Shown one piece after another: positions 40,568-49,646 of a stretch of DNA of 64,000 bases. The first letter of the stretch is position 1. Each line of letters opens with the position of its first letter. The notes below the pieces were generated by a model. It made no database searches. It was given only the letters and a program-made list of their open reading frames with translations, and was not told the DNA's origin. This stretch comes from Hydrogenophaga sp. (GTDB lineage Bacteria > Pseudomonadota > Gammaproteobacteria > Burkholderiales > Burkholderiaceae_C). The stretch lies in contig JAGXSV010000073.1 of NCBI GenBank assembly GCA_018333605.1, positions 1 through 64,000 on the forward strand, written 5' to 3'. The position numbers and the translations under genes were made by a program.

Positions 40568-41371
40568 ATGGAAATGAGTCTCAAGAGTGCGAAGAAACAA
40601 ACCTCAGTCGCTCTGGCTTTGGACGTAGAAGCCGAACCTGACGCCCAACCCGAGGGCAAGCCCCGTCCCAGAGTGGCGAAAAAAGTCGTTGCTGCATCGG
40701 TGGCAAAAAAGCCCTTGGCCGCTGTCGCGGTGCCAGAAAAAAAGCCGGCGGCCGTGGTGCCGGAAGGTGTCCGGCGCGTGCGCAGCAATCGGCGATCCGA
40801 GCAGACCATTGCGAACATCCTGGCGGCCACCGAAAACATCGTGTTGGAATCCGGCGCTGAGCGCATCTCTATCCTGGATGTCTGCCGGGCGGCTGATGTT
40901 TCTCGGGGAACGTTCTACCGCTACTTTGCGTCCCAAGATGAGCTGCTGGATGCTTTCTCACGACACAAACGGGCCCGGTTTCATGTGGCACTGGCCGAAG
41001 CCGTGGAGTCTTACCAAGATCCCGATGAGCGCTTTGCCGCGCTGATTCGCTACCTCGACTACTACCTCGAACATGGTCGTGCGCGGCGGCTGCTGGTGGT
41101 GGCACCGGAGTACGCCCTGGGGTTCTTCCGGCGCATCTTCCACGACTCGGTCGTTCGATTTCAGGATGTCTTGGCCGTGGTCTTTGACGCCTGGGAGGCC
41201 CGCATGGGGATCAAGCTCGACCGGGAACTGGTGTGTGAGCTGCTGATCCGATATGTGTTGAGCGAGCAGCTGGTGCCGGGTGACACCGATCGCAAGGCGC
41301 TGCCCCGGCGCATCGGGCGGATGGTGGAGTCGCTGATGGCTGGTGGAACGTCCTCGCGCGCAAGGCGCTGA
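40568..41371 (+). CDS. TetR family regulator with Lys/Ala/Pro-rich N-terminal tail
   Basis: About 267 residues. The first ~75 residues are a low-complexity basic tail rich in Ala, Lys and Pro (VAKKVVAASVAKKPLAAVAV and following), resembling histone H1-like tails. The HTH follows at about 80-125 with ISILDVCRAADVSRGTFYRYF as the recognition region, then an all-helical C-terminal domain. The ATG at 40568 is preferred; 40574 is an alternative. The tail may add non-specific DNA binding. Its position beside the CoA ligase and two shared promoter motifs make it a candidate for the central regulator of the cluster, but no binding data are available. Confidence 0.85.
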   Translation: MEMSLKSAKKQTSVALALDVEAEPDAQPEGKPRPRVAKKVVAASVAKKPLAAVAVPEKKPAAVVPEGVRRVRSNRRSEQTIANILAATENIVLESGAERISILDVCRAADVSRGTFYRYFASQDELLDAFSRHKRARFHVALAEAVESYQDPDERFAALIRYLDYYLEHGRARRLLVVAPEYALGFFRRIFHDSVVRFQDVLAVVFDAWEARMGIKLDRELVCELLIRYVLSEQLVPGDTDRKALPRRIGRMVESLMAGGTSSRARR

Positions 41372-41393
41372 CCCGGGCAGGCGGCGTACCCCG

Positions 41394-42440
41394 TCAACCG
41401 GTGGATGGCTTGGATGTGCCCTGCTGCAGAACGGTGGCAATGCGTGCGAACAACTGGTTCATCGGCATCTCGTAGGAGTGGGTGAGCAGCGGATCCTGAT
41501 GTGCTGAAAAGGCTTGGTAGACCGTTGACCATTCGGCGTGGGTGAGGTGTCGGCGCGCTGCCGGAAAAATGACGGTCTCCTCCAGAGACATGTGTTCCCA
41601 GATCGCTCCACTGAGGCGCTGGACCGCTGCGCTGATGGCCGTCTGGGCGTCTGGCTGTCCGCGCTCCTGCCGGGACAGGGCGTCGGACAAGCTGTCGATC
41701 AACGCATTTTCCAGGGTGTGCTGCCGCTCCAGTTCGTCCAGCACGGCGTTGTGCTCGCCCGTGTGTTGCCGGAGCAAACGAAAAATGAATGTCTCTTCCT
41801 TGGGGTGGTGCAACTTCGCCGGACACTGGCGGAGGTAGTCGACCATCAGGTGCATCAACCCCAGATCGGGCGCCTTGCCGTTGATGCGCCCGGCTTGGTC
41901 CAGTTGCTGAAGTCCACTCAGTACCGCAGCGATGGAGCGATGTTCTCCCAGCACGATGGCGAGTGCACGGTTGGCGTCGGCCTCATCGTCATTCGACTCT
42001 ATGCTGGCCACATGCACCGGCAGGTCGGCGATCTGCAGCAGGCGGTGGGTCACACTGCCGTGCAGCCAACCCCGCAAACCCGGCAAACGGCCGTGCGAAC
42101 TGACGAAAAGAAGGTCGCAGGCATGCCGGTGTGCTGCGTCAAGAATGGCCTGGGCCGGGTGGTCGCTGACGCTGGCGTCTGTCGAGCACACCACGCCACC
42201 GATTCTGGCCGCGTTGCTCGCTTTGAGCAGCACCGCATGCCGGGGCAAATCGCTCTCGTCGCTGAATGCCTGCCGGTCGAGGGAAAACAGCATGGCACCT
42301 TCGCCGGTGGCGGTCAGGTCGGGTGCGGCGTAAAAAAAGGTGATTCGAGCTCCCAGGGCGCGCGCGAATTCAACCGAACGGTTCACAGTGGTCACCCCGA
42401 GTGGGGTGTCGTCCAAGGCAACCAGCAGGTGTTTGTACAT
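41394..42440 (-). CDS. UspA-hemerythrin fusion protein
   Basis: A 348-residue fusion. Residues 1-145 are a universal stress protein domain (MYKHLLVALDDTPLG opening; DLLFVSSHGRLPGLRGWLHG nucleotide loop). Residues about 155-300 are a hemerythrin/HHE domain with His/Glu ligands in LGEHRSI, HLMVDYLR, KLHHPKEETFIF, GEHNAVL and WEHMSLEETVIFP. Such a fusion could couple an oxygen, redox or metal signal to an ATP-binding stress module. Separate from the catabolic operons but placed between the TetR and the lower-pathway operon. The second hemerythrin in the window is at 18526. Confidence 0.87.
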   Translation of the reverse strand: MYKHLLVALDDTPLGVTTVNRSVEFARALGARITFFYAAPDLTATGEGAMLFSLDRQAFSDESDLPRHAVLLKASNAARIGGVVCSTDASVSDHPAQAILDAAHRHACDLLFVSSHGRLPGLRGWLHGSVTHRLLQIADLPVHVASIESNDDEADANRALAIVLGEHRSIAAVLSGLQQLDQAGRINGKAPDLGLMHLMVDYLRQCPAKLHHPKEETFIFRLLRQHTGEHNAVLDELERQHTLENALIDSLSDALSRQERGQPDAQTAISAAVQRLSGAIWEHMSLEETVIFPAARRHLTHAEWSTVYQAFSAHQDPLLTHSYEMPMNQLFARIATVLQQGTSKPSTG

Positions 42441-42664
42441 AAAAAATCTCCATGCAAGACAGTGTGCAGAGTACCTGCATCGGGTCCGATCGTGATCTCA
42501 GTGTTTTCGATAACTTGAACAGAATCGCATTTTCTGATTAATATCGCATTGATGCAGCGCAAATCCATGTCGAATGTCTGGCATGTACCGCGACTGCTTC
42601 GGTGACACACGAAACGACATCCGCGTCTGCCCCTTTGGCCACGCCTGAACCTGAAAGAACCACC
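42441..42664. promoter_or_regulatory. Divergent control region: UspA-hemerythrin and amidohydrolase operon
   Basis: A 224-bp gap between divergent genes. TGAACA (42516-42521, TGTTCA on the minus strand) lies inside an AT-rich segment TTTTCGATAACTTGAACAG. A 17-codon frame at 42551-42604 is too short to call. No clear -35/-10 pair is seen for the strongly organised operon that begins at 42665. Confidence 0.4.
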
Positions 42665-43741
42665 ATGCTGATCGATCTCCACGCCCACGCACCGCTACCC
42701 GGTTACTACAACCAGCACCCGTTCTGGGGGCCGTTCTTCGAAAGGCATCCGGACGGCGATGTCAAACTTCGCGTCGGCCACTGGGTGCTGCGCCTCGGCT
42801 CGCCCGAGCGCAAGGCGGCTGTGCGCGCCGGCAATGGTCCGAGCGTCGAGGAATACATGGCGCGCTGGGCTGATCCGAAAAACCGCCTGAACGGCATGGA
42901 CGCCGCGGGCCAGAACGCGCAAGTGCTGTCGGTCCCTTCGCATTGCTACATGTACTGGGCCGACCCCGAGTTCTCGGTCCGTTTTGCCACCAAAGTCAAT
43001 GACATCCTGGCCGACTACTGCTCGGCAGCGCCAGACCGCCTGATGTTCTGGGCCCATGCGCCGCTGAATGCACCGCACGATGCGGCGAAGGAAATTCGCC
43101 GTGCCTGCACCGAGCTGGGTGCCAAAGGCCTGGTGGCTGGTGGCGCGAACTTCGGCGGTCTGGAAGCCGATTCGCCGCAACTCGATGTGGTCTGGAAAAC
43201 GATGTGCGACCTGGATCTGCCGATCTTCATTCACGGCTACAACCAGTCGGTTACCTGGGGCATGCAGGCCGACCACGACAAGTACGAGACCACGGCCATC
43301 GTGGGGATGAACTACGACGAAACGCGTTTCTTCTGGTACCTGATCAACGGTGGCGTGCTGGATCGCTTCCCCGATCTGAAGGTCTACATCACGCACGGTG
43401 GTGGCTACATCCCCTACCAGCTCGGTCGTCTGGCCCAGACCAACCGCAATCTGGATGTGAAATTCAACAAGAAGCCCGTCGAGGAATACCTGAAGAACTT
43501 CTGGTTTGACGTGGAGCTGCACGAAGTGCCGATGCGCCAGGCCCTGGTCGACATCATCGGCGCCGACCGCGTGCTGTACGGCAGCAACTTTGGCGGCAGT
43601 GACGCTGTTCGCCACGACCTGACCGATGGCCTGCGTTTGTCGGACGACGATCTGCAGAAAATCCGCTGGAAAAACGCGTGTGAACTGCTGCATCTCGATC
43701 CGGCCAAGCTGGGCAAACCCGCCGTCAAAGCCGTCGCATGA
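42665..43741 (+). CDS. Amidohydrolase family protein (paralogue A2, Asp-to-Asn variant)
   Basis: Amidohydrolase-2 family enzyme, 358 residues, paralogous to the one at 27718: MLIDLHAHAPLPGYYNQHPF against MLIDAHAHLITPGMLNRHAF. HxH motif, His in FIHGYNQSV and His in YITHGGGYI are kept; the strand-8 position reads YGSNFGGSD, again Asn instead of the usual Asp. The gene overlaps the FAH gene by four bases and opens the lower-pathway operon. It probably acts on a ring-cleavage or ring-hydroxylation product as decarboxylase or C-C hydrolase; this is inference. Confidence 0.86.
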   Translation: MLIDLHAHAPLPGYYNQHPFWGPFFERHPDGDVKLRVGHWVLRLGSPERKAAVRAGNGPSVEEYMARWADPKNRLNGMDAAGQNAQVLSVPSHCYMYWADPEFSVRFATKVNDILADYCSAAPDRLMFWAHAPLNAPHDAAKEIRRACTELGAKGLVAGGANFGGLEADSPQLDVVWKTMCDLDLPIFIHGYNQSVTWGMQADHDKYETTAIVGMNYDETRFFWYLINGGVLDRFPDLKVYITHGGGYIPYQLGRLAQTNRNLDVKFNKKPVEEYLKNFWFDVELHEVPMRQALVDIIGADRVLYGSNFGGSDAVRHDLTDGLRLSDDDLQKIRWKNACELLHLDPAKLGKPAVKAVA

Positions 43742-44583
43742 AACTCGCCCGCTGCACCGATGGCGGCGCACCGTTCTGGGCGCTGGTGAACACCGAACAA
43801 GGGGAGCTTCGCCCGATCGAGGGCGGCGTGCCCGATTGGGGGCCGGCGGTCACGCGCGGTGAGGGCGAGGCCGCACTGCGGTTCACCGGGGCCGTGTTGC
43901 CCATGGGTTCGGTGAGGCTTCTGCCGCCGATTGAGAAGACCAACCGAGTGGTGGTGGCGGGCGCCAACTACGCCAAGCACCTCGCCGCCGATTTCGGCAT
44001 CAAGGGCCACAGCCAGCCCATTGCCTTCCTGAAGGCCTACGGCGCACTCATCGGCGCCAATGACGCGCTGCGTTACCCGCACTTGACCCAGGAGCTGGAC
44101 CACGAAGTGGAGCTGGTGGCGGTGATTGGTGATGTGGTCAATCGCCAGGACCCGATCGCCAGTGTGTTGGGGTATACCGTGGGCAACGACGTGAGTTCGC
44201 GTGATCTGCAGCGCAGCGGACCGCCCGGTGTGGGGATGGACCTGTTCGCCGCCAAGAGCGGCGACCAGACCACCGGACTCGGCCCCTGGATCGTGACCCG
44301 CGATGAATTCCCGCTCGAGGGCAAATTGTCGTTGCGCCTGTTGCTGCGTGTGAATGGCGACCTCCGGCAGGACGGCGACACCGCCGAGATGACCTGGGAC
44401 GTGGCGGAGCTGGTGAAGTTCGTGGACGAACGGTCGAGATTCGAGAGCGGCGATGTCATGTTCACCGGCTCACCCGCCGGCACGGCGCAAGGGTCCGGCA
44501 AATTCCTCAAGGTGGGTGACGTGGTCGAGGCCGAAATCCCGGGCATTGGAGTCTTGCGCAACACCGTCACGGCCGCGCAATAA
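43738..44583 (+). CDS. Fumarylacetoacetate hydrolase family protein
   Basis: FAH-domain enzyme of 281 residues, of the fumarylpyruvate/acylpyruvate hydrolase type. Metal ligands: ELDHEVELVAVIG (two Glu) and VGNDVSSRD (Asp); GLGPWIVTRDEFP and FTGSPAGTAQGSG complete the core. It overlaps the amidohydrolase (ATGA) and is followed by a beta-oxidation dehydrogenase, so it likely cleaves or hydrates a diketo or enol acid before thiolysis. Confidence 0.88.
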   Translation: MKLARCTDGGAPFWALVNTEQGELRPIEGGVPDWGPAVTRGEGEAALRFTGAVLPMGSVRLLPPIEKTNRVVVAGANYAKHLAADFGIKGHSQPIAFLKAYGALIGANDALRYPHLTQELDHEVELVAVIGDVVNRQDPIASVLGYTVGNDVSSRDLQRSGPPGVGMDLFAAKSGDQTTGLGPWIVTRDEFPLEGKLSLRLLLRVNGDLRQDGDTAEMTWDVAELVKFVDERSRFESGDVMFTGSPAGTAQGSGKFLKVGDVVEAEIPGIGVLRNTVTAAQ

Positions 44584-44602
44584 ACACTCAGAAAGAAATC
44601 AA

Positions 44603-45508
44603 ATGAGCATCACGCAAAACAAAGTGGTCGTCGTCGGTGGCGGCTTGATGGGAACGGGCATTGCCCATGCCTTCGCCAGTTCGGGCTTCTCCACCGTGCT
44701 GGTGGACAGCAACGAGGCCGCGGCCGCCAAGGCTTTGGCCGCCGTGGCCAAGATCCTTGACGACGGTGTTCGCCTCGGAAAACTCGATGCAGCGGTGGCC
44801 GAGGCCGCGAAGGCTCGCCTCACCACACAAACCGATCTGGCCGCCGCCTGTGCGGGGGCGGCGTTGCTGGTCGAGACCGTGACCGAAAACATTGCGGTGA
44901 AGAAGCAGGTGGTGGCCACGGCCGCTGCCCACATGCTGCCCGGCGCCCTCATCGCCAGCAACACGTCGGCGCTCAGCGTGACCGAGATCGCCACGGCCGT
45001 ACCCAACCCGGAGCGGGTGGTGGGAATGCACTTCTTCAACCCGGTGCACAAGATGAAGCTGGTCGAACTGGTGCGCGGCATCGCCACCAGCGACGAGGCC
45101 GTGGCCCTGAGCCGTGCGTACAGCGACGCCTTGGGCAAGACGTCGATCGTCGTCAACGAGTCCCCCGGCCTGACCACCAGCCGCATGTCGGCCATGCTGG
45201 GCAACGAGGCGATGTGGATGCTGCAGGAAGGTGTGGCCACGGCCGAAGACATCGACACCGCGCTGCGCATGGGCTTCAACCACCCGATGGGGCCACTGGA
45301 GCTGGGCGATTTGACCGGCTGGGACACCCGGCTGTCGGTGCTCCGCTACCTGCATTCCACACTGGGTGACAAGTTCCGCCCGTGCCCGCTGATCATCAAG
45401 ATGGTGGCCTCCGGTCGCCACGGCCGAAAGACCGGCGCGGGCGTGTACCAGTACGACGACAAAGGCCAGCGCGTGCCCGGTTCCGGCCTGAAAGCGAGCG
45501 TGCTGTGA
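44603..45508 (+). CDS. 3-hydroxyacyl-CoA dehydrogenase
   Basis: NAD-dependent beta-oxidation enzyme, 301 residues, single-function type like PaaH/FadB2. NAD motif VVVVGGGLMGTGIAHAFA; catalytic His in GMHFFNPVHKMKLVEL with Glu downstream; NEAMWMLQEGVATAEDIDTA in the C-terminal helical domain. Start ATG 44603 with AGAAAG upstream. It overlaps the thiolase start by four bases (GTGA). Oxidises a 3-hydroxyacyl-CoA to 3-ketoacyl-CoA for the next enzyme. Confidence 0.93.
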   Translation: MSITQNKVVVVGGGLMGTGIAHAFASSGFSTVLVDSNEAAAAKALAAVAKILDDGVRLGKLDAAVAEAAKARLTTQTDLAAACAGAALLVETVTENIAVKKQVVATAAAHMLPGALIASNTSALSVTEIATAVPNPERVVGMHFFNPVHKMKLVELVRGIATSDEAVALSRAYSDALGKTSIVVNESPGLTTSRMSAMLGNEAMWMLQEGVATAEDIDTALRMGFNHPMGPLELGDLTGWDTRLSVLRYLHSTLGDKFRPCPLIIKMVASGRHGRKTGAGVYQYDDKGQRVPGSGLKASVL

Positions 45509-46680
45509 GCCGCGTTGATGTCGTGATCGTCGGGGCGGTTCGCACCCCCGTCGGAAAATTCAAGGGCAGTCTGGCGGGCGTTCGCGCCGATCACTTGGGG
45601 GCCGTGGTGCTGGACGAACTCATCACCCGCGCCGGGCTTGAACCCGAGCAGGTGGACGATGTCATCTTCGGCTGCGTCACCCAGGTGGGTGAACAGTCGG
45701 CCAACATCGCGCGCACCGCACTGCTGGGGGCCGGCTGGCCCTGCACGATTCCTGGCCTGACCATCGATCGAAAATGCGGATCGGGTGAAGAGGCCGTGCA
45801 CCTGGCCGCGGGCCTGATTGCCTTCGGCTCGGCCGACGTGGTGGTGGCTGGCGGTGCCGAGAACATGAGCCGGGTGCCCATGGGCAGCAACCGCAGCATC
45901 CACGGAGAGGCCTTTGGCTGGATGGCCGCCGACCGCTATGAAATGACCGGTCAAGGCGAAGCCGCCGAACGGCTGTGCGATCAATGGGGACTGGTGCGCG
46001 AGGAACTCGATGCGTTCGCGGTGGAGAGCCACCGCCGTGCCGCCGCCGCCGCGCTGGCTGGCCATTTCCAGAAAGAAATCGTGTCGGTGCCTGTGGCGCA
46101 AGTGCGCGAGAAGGGCACCGAGGGCGAGGCGCCCCTGTTCTCTGCGGATGAAACGATTCGCCCGGGCACGGCGGCTGAAAAGCTGGCGACCCTCAAGACC
46201 AGTTTTCGCACCGACGGGCGCCTGACCGCCGGGAACTCATCACAGATTTCCGACGGCGCGGCCGCGTTGCTGTTGATGTCCTCAGTCAAGGCGGAGTCGC
46301 TGGGTCTCAAACCCCGCGCCCGCATCCGCGCCATGACCACGGTGGGCTCCGACCCCACGCTGATGCTGACGGGGCCGATCGCGGCCACCCGCAAAGTGCT
46401 GGTACAGGCGGGCCTCACGCTGGACGATATCGACCTCTTTGAAATCAACGAAGCGTTCGCGCCGGTGCCGATGGTGTGGATGAAAGAGCTGGGTGTGTCC
46501 GCCGAGCGGTTGAACGTCAATGGCGGCGCCATCGCGCTGGGCCACCCCTTGGGGGCCAGTGGTGCGCGCATCATGACCTCGATGCTGCACGAGCTGGAGC
46601 GCCGCGGTGGCCGCTACGCGCTGCAGGCCATCTGTTGCGCTGGTGGCATGGCCACCGCCACGCTGATCGAGCTTCTGTAG
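45505..46680 (+). CDS. Thiolase (acetyl-CoA C-acyltransferase)
   Basis: Degradative thiolase, 391 residues, starting at GTG 45505 overlapping the previous stop. Nucleophile Cys91 in IDRKCGSGEEA, catalytic NEAFAP, His in ALGHPLGASGAR and second Cys in CCAGGMATA are all present, in contrast to the SCP-x-type protein at 16104. It cleaves 3-ketoacyl-CoA to acetyl-CoA (or propionyl-CoA) and a shorter acyl-CoA. Fits the end of the pathway. Confidence 0.93.
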   Translation: MSRVDVVIVGAVRTPVGKFKGSLAGVRADHLGAVVLDELITRAGLEPEQVDDVIFGCVTQVGEQSANIARTALLGAGWPCTIPGLTIDRKCGSGEEAVHLAAGLIAFGSADVVVAGGAENMSRVPMGSNRSIHGEAFGWMAADRYEMTGQGEAAERLCDQWGLVREELDAFAVESHRRAAAAALAGHFQKEIVSVPVAQVREKGTEGEAPLFSADETIRPGTAAEKLATLKTSFRTDGRLTAGNSSQISDGAAALLLMSSVKAESLGLKPRARIRAMTTVGSDPTLMLTGPIAATRKVLVQAGLTLDDIDLFEINEAFAPVPMVWMKELGVSAERLNVNGGAIALGHPLGASGARIMTSMLHELERRGGRYALQAICCAGGMATATLIELL

Positions 46681-46682
46681 CC

Positions 46683-47210
46683 GTGGCGCGCCTGCCGCTG
46701 GTGCCGCTGGCCGATTTTCCGGCGCCGCTGGGTGAGGCCGTGCAGCGGGGTGTGGACACCCGCATGCTCAGCTCCACCGTGCCGGTCCAGGTGTGGGCCC
46801 ACCGGCCGCAGGCGGCGCTGGCTTGGCTGGCGCTGCTGGACCAGTTGCACAACCATGGTCTGCTGGACGCGCGCCTGCGGGAGCTGGTGCGCCTGCGCAT
46901 CGCCAGCATCACGCAGTGCCAAGCCTGCCAGCTGGCGCGCAAAAGTGATCGTGTGGACGCGCAAGACATCGAGGCCCTCAACTGCCTGCAGACCGGCAGC
47001 GAGCACTTCACGCCGGCCGAGCGCGCGGCGCTGACCTACGCCGAGCTGTTCGCGGCCGACGCACACGCCATTGATGAACACCATTTTGCCGCGCTGGCGG
47101 CACATTTTTCGACCGCCGAAACCGTGGAACTGCAGATGTTCTGCGCCTTGATGCTGGCGGGCGGTCGCATGACTTTGGTTCAACAAGCCTACGAGGAAAC
47201 ACCCCGATGA
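46683..47210 (+). CDS. Carboxymuconolactone decarboxylase/AhpD-like protein
   Basis: CMD-family protein of 175 residues starting at GTG 46683, two bases after the thiolase stop. It has the AhpD-type CxxC (SITQCQACQLAR) with a nearby acidic/His relay weakly preserved (ELFAADAHAIDEHHF). The CxxC argues for a thiol-based peroxidase-like role rather than lactone decarboxylation. Overlaps the glutathione peroxidase gene by four bases, which supports a peroxide-defence function next to oxygenase genes. Confidence 0.78.
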   Translation: MARLPLVPLADFPAPLGEAVQRGVDTRMLSSTVPVQVWAHRPQAALAWLALLDQLHNHGLLDARLRELVRLRIASITQCQACQLARKSDRVDAQDIEALNCLQTGSEHFTPAERAALTYAELFAADAHAIDEHHFAALAAHFSTAETVELQMFCALMLAGGRMTLVQQAYEETPR

Positions 47211-47755
47211 GCTCATCGATTTTCGACATCCCCCTTCAAGCACTGGACGGCGCCAACACCAGCCTCGCTCCCTTCAAGGGGCAGGTGATTCTGGTCGTCA
47301 ATGTGGCGTCCAAATGTGGCCTGACCCCGCAGTACGCCGGCCTGCAGGCCCTGCACGACCGGTTTCATCACCGTGGCCTGCAAGTCACGGGATTCCCGTG
47401 CAACGACTTTGCCGGTCAGGAGCCGGGAAGCGAGGGCGAGATTCGCGATTTCTGCGACACCGAGTACCACGTGAACTTTCCGTTGTTCTCCAAACTGCGC
47501 ATCAACAGCGAACCCCGGCACCCACTGTACGCCGCGCTTATTGCCGCGCAGCCACAGGCCCTGGCGTCTGGCGATTCGCTGCTGCGCGACACCCTGACCA
47601 AGCACCAACTGCTGCCCAAGGGCGACACCGATGTGATGTGGAACTTTGAAAAATTCCTGATCGACCGCAACGGTACCGTGGTGGCCCGTTTTGCCCCCGA
47701 CGTGACACCCAACGACGCACGGCTGATTTCGGCCATCGAGGATGCCCTCGGTTGA
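47207..47755 (+). CDS. Glutathione peroxidase
   Basis: Thioredoxin-fold peroxidase, 182 residues. Catalytic Cys in NVASKCGLTPQY, Gln in FPCNDFAGQEPGS and Trp in MWNFEKFLIDRNG form the known triad. Cys rather than selenocysteine. It overlaps the AhpD-like gene upstream and the MFS gene downstream by 14 bases. Likely protects the cell from peroxides produced by uncoupled P450 or Rieske cycles, or acts in general defence. Confidence 0.92.
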   Translation: MSSSIFDIPLQALDGANTSLAPFKGQVILVVNVASKCGLTPQYAGLQALHDRFHHRGLQVTGFPCNDFAGQEPGSEGEIRDFCDTEYHVNFPLFSKLRINSEPRHPLYAALIAAQPQALASGDSLLRDTLTKHQLLPKGDTDVMWNFEKFLIDRNGTVVARFAPDVTPNDARLISAIEDALG

Positions 47756-48938
47756 TCCGGCGACCCGCAGCGAGCGTTCCCGGTTTGGGTGGGCGCTGCT
47801 GACGCTGGTCGCTGCGCAGGTCGGTTTGCATGGCTGCCTCAACGGCATGCGCATGACCATCCCCTTGCTGGCGGTGAACGAGGCACGTGGCGCGGCCGTG
47901 ATCGGCTTGCTGATGGCCCTGTTTGCGGTGTTCCCCTTTTTGTTGGCCATTCCCGCAGGCCGTCTGGTGGACCGGCGGGGGTACCACCTGGCGACGCGCA
48001 TCGGCGCCCTGCTGGCCCTGGTGGGGGCTGTGCTCGCAGCGTTGAGTTCCCATGTGTGGGCACTGGGAGCCGCCGCCGCCCTGGTGGGCGCAGGCTCGGC
48101 GATGGGCATGATTGCGCTCCAGCGCACCGCCGGCCGGCTGGCCCGTGGCGAGGCCGAACGCCTGAAAATTTTCAGCTGGGTGGCGCTCGCTCCGTCCATC
48201 GCCACGTTTCTCGGTCCCTTGCTGGCAGGCGCGCTGATCGACCAAGTGAGCTACCGCGCCGCGTTTGTCGGATTGGCGCTGTTTCCCTTGGGGACGCTGC
48301 TCGCCACCACCCGGGTGCCGCCTGAAGCACCCCGGGCGCCGGCCAAACCGGTGGCCGCGCCACAGAAGGCCTGGGACCTGCTGGGGAACAGCGATCTTCG
48401 GCGGCTGTTCTTCATCAACTGGCTTATTGCCGCTTGCTGGGACGCACACGCATTTGCCTTGCCGATCCTGGGCCATGAGCGGGGATTGAGCGCGTCCGCG
48501 ATTGCCATGGTGCTGGCCAGTTACGCCGTCACGTCGGCCTCCGTGCGACTGGCGATTCCATTCATGGCGGAGCGTTTGCAACCCCGGTGGGTGATGACCG
48601 GCGCGCTGGCCCTGACGGCGTCGGTGTTTCTGCTCTACCCCTGGCTGGACAGTGCGTGGGCCATGGCCGTCTGTGCTGGCACCATGGGCCTGGGTCTGGG
48701 TGCCATCCAGCCCGCGGTCATGTCCAGCCTGCACAGCTTCACCCCGCCCGAGCGCCAGGGTGAGGCGCTGGGGCTTCGGTCCACCGTCATCCACTTCTCC
48801 ACCCTGGTGATGCCCTTGAGTTTTGGTGCCGTGGGCGCCGTGCTGGGTGTCGCGCCGGTGTTCTGGATGACCGGGGCGGCGCTGTCTGCGGGCGCCTGGG
48901 CCGCATTCGGCTTGCCTTCCCGGGCCAGGCACGCCTGA
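47742..48938 (+). CDS. MFS transporter
   Basis: Twelve-helix permease of 398 residues beginning within the glutathione peroxidase gene. Motif A-like loop GRLVDRRGYHLATRIGALLA after helix 2. N- and C-terminal bundles are both complete. Last gene of the lower-pathway operon. The substrate is unknown; drug-efflux-like and sugar-like families cannot be separated by eye. Confidence 0.85.
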   Translation: MPSVDPATRSERSRFGWALLTLVAAQVGLHGCLNGMRMTIPLLAVNEARGAAVIGLLMALFAVFPFLLAIPAGRLVDRRGYHLATRIGALLALVGAVLAALSSHVWALGAAAALVGAGSAMGMIALQRTAGRLARGEAERLKIFSWVALAPSIATFLGPLLAGALIDQVSYRAAFVGLALFPLGTLLATTRVPPEAPRAPAKPVAAPQKAWDLLGNSDLRRLFFINWLIAACWDAHAFALPILGHERGLSASAIAMVLASYAVTSASVRLAIPFMAERLQPRWVMTGALALTASVFLLYPWLDSAWAMAVCAGTMGLGLGAIQPAVMSSLHSFTPPERQGEALGLRSTVIHFSTLVMPLSFGAVGAVLGVAPVFWMTGAALSAGAWAAFGLPSRARHA

Positions 48939-49003
48939 CGGGTGCAGCACACCACTGTGCACCCACGCCAATCATTCCGGTCAAACCACCGCAAGGAAAC
49001 ACG

Positions 49004-49582
49004 ATGCTGAAGCTGTATCACTCACCCGGTTCCAATTCAACGCGCATCCTGTGGCTGCTGGAGGAGCTGGGTGCCGACCGGGAGATTGTGGTGGTGAAGT
49101 ACCCGCGCGCCGACGGCAGCGAGGCCGATCCGCGCAACCCGCATCCGCACGGATTCACGCCGGCACTGGAACACGAGGGTCATCTGGTGTCGGAAACGGC
49201 GGCCATTGCTCTGTACCTGACCGATCTGTATCCCGATGCGGAAGTCGGTGTCCCGGTGGGCCATGCGCTGCGCGGCGCCTACCTCACCTGGCTGTTCTAT
49301 CAGGTGGGCTTGACCGAACCGCTGGTCTACATGAAGGGGCAGGGCTTGCTGGTGCAGGACCGGGCGATGGGCGGACTGAACGAATCGATGATGCAGCACA
49401 TCAGGCACACGCTGCAACGTGGCCCCTACCTGCTCGGCCCACGCTTCACCGCTGCCGACATCCTGTTCATGAGCCTGTTCGAGATGGCGCGGCCGCTGCT
49501 GGGGGACTGTCCGGTCATCGACGCCTACCTCGCACGTGCCGACCGCCCCGCGCGGCGCCGTGCTTTGGCCCTGGACCGCTGA
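49004..49582 (+). CDS. Glutathione S-transferase
   Basis: GST of 192 residues, slightly short. N-terminal thioredoxin-like domain MLKLYHSPGSNSTRILWLLEE with Ser/Asn near the glutathione site, cis-Pro in GFTPALEHEG, and SETAAIALYLTDLYP. The C-terminal helical domain includes GPYLLGPRFTAADILFMS, with the conserved Asp N-cap. Separated from the operon before it by 65 bases. May detoxify epoxide-type intermediates; could equally be housekeeping. Confidence 0.88.
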   Translation: MLKLYHSPGSNSTRILWLLEELGADREIVVVKYPRADGSEADPRNPHPHGFTPALEHEGHLVSETAAIALYLTDLYPDAEVGVPVGHALRGAYLTWLFYQVGLTEPLVYMKGQGLLVQDRAMGGLNESMMQHIRHTLQRGPYLLGPRFTAADILFMSLFEMARPLLGDCPVIDAYLARADRPARRRALALDR

Positions 49583-49646
49583 GTCGCCGCACGGTAGTCA
49601 ACCGTTTCCTCGCCCGATCCCCATTCGTTATCTGGAGCGTAATTTC

